From: JAFALK01 sp042701975
GTDB lineage: Bacteria > Pseudomonadota > Gammaproteobacteria > Burkholderiales > Burkholderiaceae_C
Assembly (NCBI GenBank): GCA_042701975.1
Contig: CP170561.1
Span: forward strand, 4,278,001-4,342,000
DNA: 64,000 nt
Direction of reading: 5' to 3'
Of this stretch, positions 59,876 to 64,000 are shown in pieces (the stretch's first letter is position 1; each line of letters starts with the position of its first letter). Made by a program: the position numbers and the translations under genes. The notes under the pieces are model-generated. The model had not been told where the DNA came from, searched no databases, and saw nothing but the letters and a program-made list of their open reading frames with translations.

Positions 59876-60430
59876 ATGCAGCCCGAATCAGTTACAGAAC
59901 TGCTGATCCGTGCCAGCGCAGGCGACTCAGCTGCGCTGCAAGACGCGTACGCCGCGATGTACCAGGAGCTGAAACGCGTTGCGCGGCGCCAGCTGCGCAG
60001 CAGGGCCGGACCGATGGAAACCACGGTGCTGGTCCACGAGACCTACCTCAAACTCACCGGCGGCAAGGTGCCACCGGTGAACGACCGCAACCACCTGCTG
60101 GCCCTTGCGGCGACCGCCATGCGTGAAGTGCTGGTGGACCACGCTCGCCACGTGCAGGCGCAAAAGCGCGGCGGTGGCCAGGCGCACCTGACGCTGACCG
60201 ATGACATCGCCGCGGCGCCGGGCATGGATCTCGCCGACCTGCTGGCCGTGGATCAAAGGCTGAAGAGCTTGGAGGCCTTCGATCCGCGCGCCGCAAAGGT
60301 GGTGGAGCTGCTCTGCTTCGGGGGCTACGACGTCGCCGAGATCGCCGAGATCCTGCAGGTGGCCGATTACACCGTGCGTCGCGATTGGCGCAAGGCGCGC
60401 GCCTTTCTTGCAGCGGGGCTACCGACGTGA
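59876..60430 (+). CDS. ECF-type RNA polymerase sigma factor
   Basis: A 184-residue sigma factor of the ECF type often paired with serine/threonine kinases (the TIGR02999-like group). Region 2 has AAMYQELKRVARRQLR and TTVLVHETYLKL, and region 4 has VVELLCFGGYDVAEIAEILQ with a helix-turn-helix and VRRDWRKARAFL. The start at 59876 aligns with family members; a GTG at 59816 would extend it. The stop overlaps the kinase start (GTGA). It is divergent from the double PEP-CTERM gene. Confidence 0.9.
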   Translation: MQPESVTELLIRASAGDSAALQDAYAAMYQELKRVARRQLRSRAGPMETTVLVHETYLKLTGGKVPPVNDRNHLLALAATAMREVLVDHARHVQAQKRGGGQAHLTLTDDIAAAPGMDLADLLAVDQRLKSLEAFDPRAAKVVELLCFGGYDVAEIAEILQVADYTVRRDWRKARAFLAAGLPT

Positions 60431-63309
60431 CTCAGCAAGATCAAGATCAAGATCAACAGCGCCACCGGCGTGCCTTCGCCATCTTCGACGAGTTGATCGA
60501 CCTGCCCGAGGCGGATCGAGCAGCCCGTCTTGAAGCGCTGTGCGCTGGCGATGCATCGCTGCGCGCCTCGCTGCAAGCCATGCTGGCGGCCGACGACGAG
60601 GCAGGCGAGCCGCTGCTGCAGATCGCGGCTCGCGCCAGTGATTCCTTGCGCATCGAAGCGGCGCAGGATGAAAGCATCCTGGGTCGACAGATCGGCGTCT
60701 GGCGGATCACCGCGATGCTGGGCCATGGCGGCATGGGCGCCGTGTACGAAGTGCAGCGCGCCGACGCCGCCTACTCGCAGCGCGCAGCGCTGAAGCTGAT
60801 CCGCGCTGCATCCGATTCGCCGACCGCGCGCTCGCGCTTCCTACGCGAACGGCAGACCCTGGCGCAATTGCAGCACCCGAACATCGCCACGCTGCTGGAC
60901 GGCGGCATCTCGGCGCAGGGCGCCCCGTACTTCGTGATGGAGTACATCGACGGCCAGCCCATCGTCCGCTGGTGCGATGAGCGCGGACTCGGCCTGCGCC
61001 AACGCGTCGAGCTGTTCGCCCAGGTGCTGGAGGCCGTGGGCTATGCGCACCGCAACCTCGTGGTGCACCGCGACCTCAAGCCCTCGAACCTGCTGGTCGA
61101 CCGCGATGGCCACGTGAAGCTGCTGGACTTCGGCATCGCCAAGCAGCTCAAGGGCGACGATCTCACGCAGACGGGCGACCGCGCGTTGACCTTCGAGTAC
61201 GCCTCGCCAGAGCAGTTGCAGCAGGCGCCGATCACCACGGCCACGGACATCTGGCAGCTGGGGGTCGTGCTGCATCGCCTGCTCAGCGGCTCGCACCCCT
61301 TCGGCATCACGGAGGAAACCCCGCTGCCCAGGCAACTGCAGCAGCTCGAGGGTGCGCCGGAACCGCTGACGAGAGCGGCGGCGCATGCCAGTGCCGAGGA
61401 GGCCGCGAGTCGTGGCGCACCAAGCCCGCAGGCCCTGTCCGCGTCGATGCGCGGTGGCCTGGCCGCCATCGTGGCCACCTGCTTGCAGCGCGAGCCGGAG
61501 GCGCGTTATGCCAGCGTGGATGCGCTGGCCGCGGATCTGCGGCGCTGGCTCGACGGCCGGCCGGTGGCCGCCGCGCCGCTTGGCCGCCGCGAACGCGCGT
61601 GGCTCTGGCTCAGGCGCAACCGGCTGCTGGCGGCCAGCACTGCTGCAGTGGCTGCGGCGCTGATCGTGGGCACGAGCGTGTCCCTGTGGCAGGCGCGCGA
61701 AGCGCGGCTCCAGGCTCGGCTCGCCGAGCTGCAGAGCGCGAACGCGCGCGCGGCCCTGCAGTTCCTCGTCGACACGCTGGCCGCCGCGGCGCCGGAGCAG
61801 GCGCTCAACACCGAAGTGAAGGTGCGCACCCTGCTGGACAAGGCGCGCGCGCACCTGAAGGAAGACGCGGCCATGGATCCTGCCGTGCGGCAGGCGGTGC
61901 AGCGCCAGCTGGGGCGCCTGTACTTCTCGCTGGGCGAGTCGCGGATCGCATCGGAACTCTTTGCCGAAGGCCTTCGTGGGCTGCAGCCGCAGCAGCGCGA
62001 AGAGGCACTGTCCCTGGCCGACGACCTCTCCTCGCAGACCAATGTCCTGATCGACATGGAAGAACGGGCACAAGCGCTGGCCGTGGCGCAGCGGGCCGCT
62101 GCGCTGCGAGCACGTTTCGCGCCTGAGGACGTGGCTCAGCAACTGCGCTCGTACAGGGATCTGGGCACCGGCTACTACGGCAACCACGAGCTCGACAAGG
62201 CCGAGCAGCAATGGCAGCAGGCCATCGCGCTCACGAAGACCATGGCGACGCCGCCCGTGGACGAGGTGATCAGCGTTCACGAATTGCTGGGGTCCGTGCA
62301 AAGCGAGCTGAGCCAACGTGCCAAGGCATTGCAGACCTTCGACGAAGGCCTCGCCTTCGCGGACCGGTTCGGCGTACCTGCGGCTTCACCGCTGCGCATC
62401 TCGCTGCTGCGGCGCAAGGGCGAAGTGCTGATCGCCAGCGGCCAGGCCCCTGTGGCGGAGCAGACCATCCGCGCTGCGATCGACCTGCAATCACGGACCG
62501 TCGGCGAGGGCGGCACGGAGGCCGCCGCGCTGTACAACGCACTGGGCCTGGCGCAGTTCGAGCAAGCTCATTTCGGCGCGGCGGCTGCCACCTTCGCGCG
62601 CAGCAACGCCTTGTTTTCTTCGGCTGCGAACGCACCGTCGCAGCAGGTCGCCGCGCTCGCCAACGAGGCCGCCGTCAACGAAAGCGCCGGCGACTACGTG
62701 CGGGCCAAGCTGCTGTACGACCGCGCGATCGCGCAACTCGACGCGGCGCACATCGGCGCCACGGACGCCGTCCGGCGTGGCGCCCTGCGCAACGCATCGC
62801 GCGTGCTCATCATGACCGGCGACTTCGGCGCAGCCCGCGAGCTGCTGGAGCGATTGCAAGAGCAGGCGCGTCAGATCGACGGGGTGGATTCGCAGGAATA
62901 TGCCTGGGTCCTGTGGCAGCGCGTGGTGCTGGCACGGCGCATGCGAGACGCCGTGGGCGGCACGCGGCTGCTGGAGGAGTCACGCGCACGCTGGTCGAAG
63001 CTCGTGCCTGCTACGCATCCGATATTCGCGCATGCCCAGGCCAACGAGGCTGTGTTCGCCGAAGTTCGCGGTGATCTGCCAACAGCGGATCGCCTGCTGA
63101 GCGAGGCTGCGACCCGCCTGGAAGCTGCCCGCAGGCCTGTAGACGCTGCAGCCACGCGAGCGACGCTAGCGCGCATCCGCCTCAAACGTGGCGATCAGGC
63201 CGGCGCACGACAACTGCTGGCACAGGCCCTGCCGGTGCTGCGCGAGTCCGTGCTGCCGACACATGTCGGGCGCAGCGAAGCCGAGCAACTCGCCCGCGGG
63301 CTGTTGTGA
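60427..63309 (+). CDS. serine/threonine protein kinase with TPR-type sensor
   Basis: A 960-residue PknB-like kinase starting with a GTG that overlaps the sigma-factor stop. The kinase domain (about 90-360) has the Gly loop GHGGMGAVYEV, K123 (AALKLI), the catalytic HRDLKPSNLL with D216, and DFG with D234. A TM helix lies near 399-420. The remaining 530 residues are helical, with TPR-like repeats (e.g. ALYNALGLAQFEQAHFGAA), likely periplasmic. The kinase probably controls the sigma factor by phosphorylation, as in known sigma/STK pairs. Confidence 0.9.
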   Translation: MTQQDQDQDQQRHRRAFAIFDELIDLPEADRAARLEALCAGDASLRASLQAMLAADDEAGEPLLQIAARASDSLRIEAAQDESILGRQIGVWRITAMLGHGGMGAVYEVQRADAAYSQRAALKLIRAASDSPTARSRFLRERQTLAQLQHPNIATLLDGGISAQGAPYFVMEYIDGQPIVRWCDERGLGLRQRVELFAQVLEAVGYAHRNLVVHRDLKPSNLLVDRDGHVKLLDFGIAKQLKGDDLTQTGDRALTFEYASPEQLQQAPITTATDIWQLGVVLHRLLSGSHPFGITEETPLPRQLQQLEGAPEPLTRAAAHASAEEAASRGAPSPQALSASMRGGLAAIVATCLQREPEARYASVDALAADLRRWLDGRPVAAAPLGRRERAWLWLRRNRLLAASTAAVAAALIVGTSVSLWQAREARLQARLAELQSANARAALQFLVDTLAAAAPEQALNTEVKVRTLLDKARAHLKEDAAMDPAVRQAVQRQLGRLYFSLGESRIASELFAEGLRGLQPQQREEALSLADDLSSQTNVLIDMEERAQALAVAQRAAALRARFAPEDVAQQLRSYRDLGTGYYGNHELDKAEQQWQQAIALTKTMATPPVDEVISVHELLGSVQSELSQRAKALQTFDEGLAFADRFGVPAASPLRISLLRRKGEVLIASGQAPVAEQTIRAAIDLQSRTVGEGGTEAAALYNALGLAQFEQAHFGAAAATFARSNALFSSAANAPSQQVAALANEAAVNESAGDYVRAKLLYDRAIAQLDAAHIGATDAVRRGALRNASRVLIMTGDFGAARELLERLQEQARQIDGVDSQEYAWVLWQRVVLARRMRDAVGGTRLLEESRARWSKLVPATHPIFAHAQANEAVFAEVRGDLPTADRLLSEAATRLEAARRPVDAAATRATLARIRLKRGDQAGARQLLAQALPVLRESVLPTHVGRSEAEQLARGLL

Positions 63310-63486
63310 CCGTTATTCCACCATGAAAAACTGCAGCGGAATCCGCAGCGCCCTGGCTCGCATTCCCGCAGCCTGGGCCGCGGCCCCTAGGGCTTACTGG
63401 CCTTGCAAATGCCAGTGAGTGACCCGATTCGCGCTTCCGCGGAAGGTCCCTCGAAGCGCTCTTGGAGGCGCATGTAGGTATCAGGC
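63310..63486. other. spacer with no clear gene
   Basis: This stretch after the Ser/Thr kinase holds a possible 31-codon ORF from 63323, which I do not trust. Nothing else is recognisable. It leads into the receiver fragment. Confidence 0.5.
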
Positions 63487-63641
63487 CGGCCTGCGGGCCG
63501 GACACGTTGGTGCTCTTCTCCACTGGCTACACGATGCATGGGCACTTGCTCGAGCTGGGGCGGCACGTGTGGGCGCTGAGGAAGCCTTGCGAGCCGGATG
63601 AGCTGCATGAGCTCATTGAGCAGGTGCGGGGCGCGCGGTAG
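63487..63641 (+). pseudogene. duplicated C-terminal fragment of a receiver domain
   Basis: In one frame this reads DTLVLFSTGYTMHGHLLELG, then RHVWALRKPCEPDEL and HELIEQVRGAR followed by a stop. It matches the end of the hybrid kinase at 55546-58128 (residues about 814-858: VIFSTGYTMHEHLRELG ... KPCEPDELHELIEQVRAS), also at DNA level. The upstream receiver and kinase parts are missing. It is a partial duplication of the kinase 3' end, 5.5 kb away, with several substitutions. No start codon with a ribosome site precedes it. Confidence 0.85.
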
Positions 63642-63790
63642 GGGTGGTGCTTCAGTCGCCGAGCGGGCATGCCTTGACAGCTCGTTCACGGCCAGAGGAC
63701 CAAACCGCTCTCGCGGTAGCCGCTCAGGCGGCGAGCCGTTGAGACTCGATCCGCCATTCCTGCCCCAAGGCGTCGCCGCTTCGCCAACGC
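63642..63790. other. spacer with no clear gene
   Basis: Between the receiver fragment and the recombinase fragment I see no gene, hairpin or repeat of note. Confidence 0.5.
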
Positions 63791-63949
63791 ATGATCGACG
63801 AGGTGCGCTTGCGCAAGCTCGAACTGAAGACACGCAATTCCTACGTCCGCGCCGTGCGCAAGCTCGCCGCCGTCCTCAAGCGCTCACCCGACGCCGCCAC
63901 TGAGGAAGATCGCAGGAAATTTCGAGGGATCGAGACGCAGCGCTGCTAG
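63791..63949 (+). pseudogene. N-terminal fragment of an integrase/IS91-type recombinase
   Basis: The 52-codon frame begins MIDEVRLRKLELKTRNSYVR and continues AVRKLAAVLKRSPDAATEED, then stops after 13 unrelated residues. The pattern (SPLRQRMIDEV..LR.L..KT..SY.RAV..LA..L.RSPD.AT.ED) is the N-terminal SAM-like DNA-binding domain of tyrosine recombinases linked to IS91-type elements and integrons. The catalytic domain is missing. It marks an old mobile-element insertion at the window's edge. Confidence 0.65.
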
Positions 63950-64000
63950 AGCCGACTGAATCCGTCCGCACTCCACGCATCCGAGCCCACACCGTGATGG

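Noticed and set aside
63323..63418. A 31-codon ORF after the Ser/Thr kinase
   Set aside because: No ribosome site, no recognisable sequence, and it lies in a debris region.

Overview
The window is about 64 kb of very GC-rich chromosomal DNA from a betaproteobacterium, most likely a Burkholderiales member of the Sphaerotilaceae/Comamonadaceae type (Roseateles, Rhizobacter or Piscinibacter relatives). The clues are the GC-saturated third codon positions, PEP-CTERM proteins, many short stress-type families (BON, CsbD, DUF1328, YqjD/YqjE), RcnB, and a cyclic beta-1,2-glucan synthase. The species is an inference. I saw no rRNA, tRNA, CRISPR array, prophage or complete insertion sequence.

Layout. 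0-4.4 kb: two acyl-CoA dehydrogenase subunits, a DUF3617 protein, a secreted beta-helix protein and a BON lipoprotein. 4.5-6.4 kb: a single-domain response regulator and its HisKA_3 sensor kinase. 6.5-8.4 kb: short low-complexity proteins and a decayed ku remnant. 8.4-14 kb (minus): a YqjD/YqjE-like envelope operon, DUF1328, an AI-2E-type permease with an extra C-terminal domain, and AsmA. 14-17.8 kb: a phospholipase D-like lipoprotein, a NarL regulator, CsbD, a second BON lipoprotein and a paralogue of the first response regulator. 17.8-26.9 kb: phosphoglucomutase, a glucoamylase-family hydrolase, a hipA remnant flanked by a 7-bp tandem repeat and an AT-rich palindrome, FMN reductase, a Na+/H+ antiporter, a ferritin-like protein and a PAS-GGDEF protein. 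26.9-28.7 kb (minus): three periplasmic proteins. 28.9-38.1 kb: small coupled ORFs and a giant NdvB-type glucan synthase. 38.2-40.5 kb: an RDD/ClpP-like membrane protein and a partner. 40.6-45.6 kb (minus): a tightly coupled operon of solute-binding protein, ROK kinase, CutC and an M81 peptidase. 45.6-48.9 kb (minus): zinc peptidase, SDR, topoisomerase IB and a small protein. 49.2-58.1 kb: two coupled soluble hybrid kinases, the first with eleven 92-residue HAMP repeats. 58.1-63.3 kb: a double PEP-CTERM protein divergent from an ECF sigma factor coupled to a Ser/Thr kinase. 63.3-64 kb: gene debris.

How it fits together. Three themes recur: envelope and osmotic stress (BON, CsbD, YqjDE, DUF1328, glucan synthase, antiporter, phosphoglucomutase), dense signalling (five phosphorelay proteins plus one GGDEF protein, one ECF sigma factor and one Ser/Thr kinase), and gene decay (ku, hipA, a receiver fragment and a recombinase fragment). 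A short element, GTCCTAC in either orientation, lies upstream of many of the stress-type and regulator genes and may mark a shared regulon. The most unusual objects are the 11-repeat HAMP kinase, the apparently fused double PEP-CTERM gene, and the GTCCTAC set.
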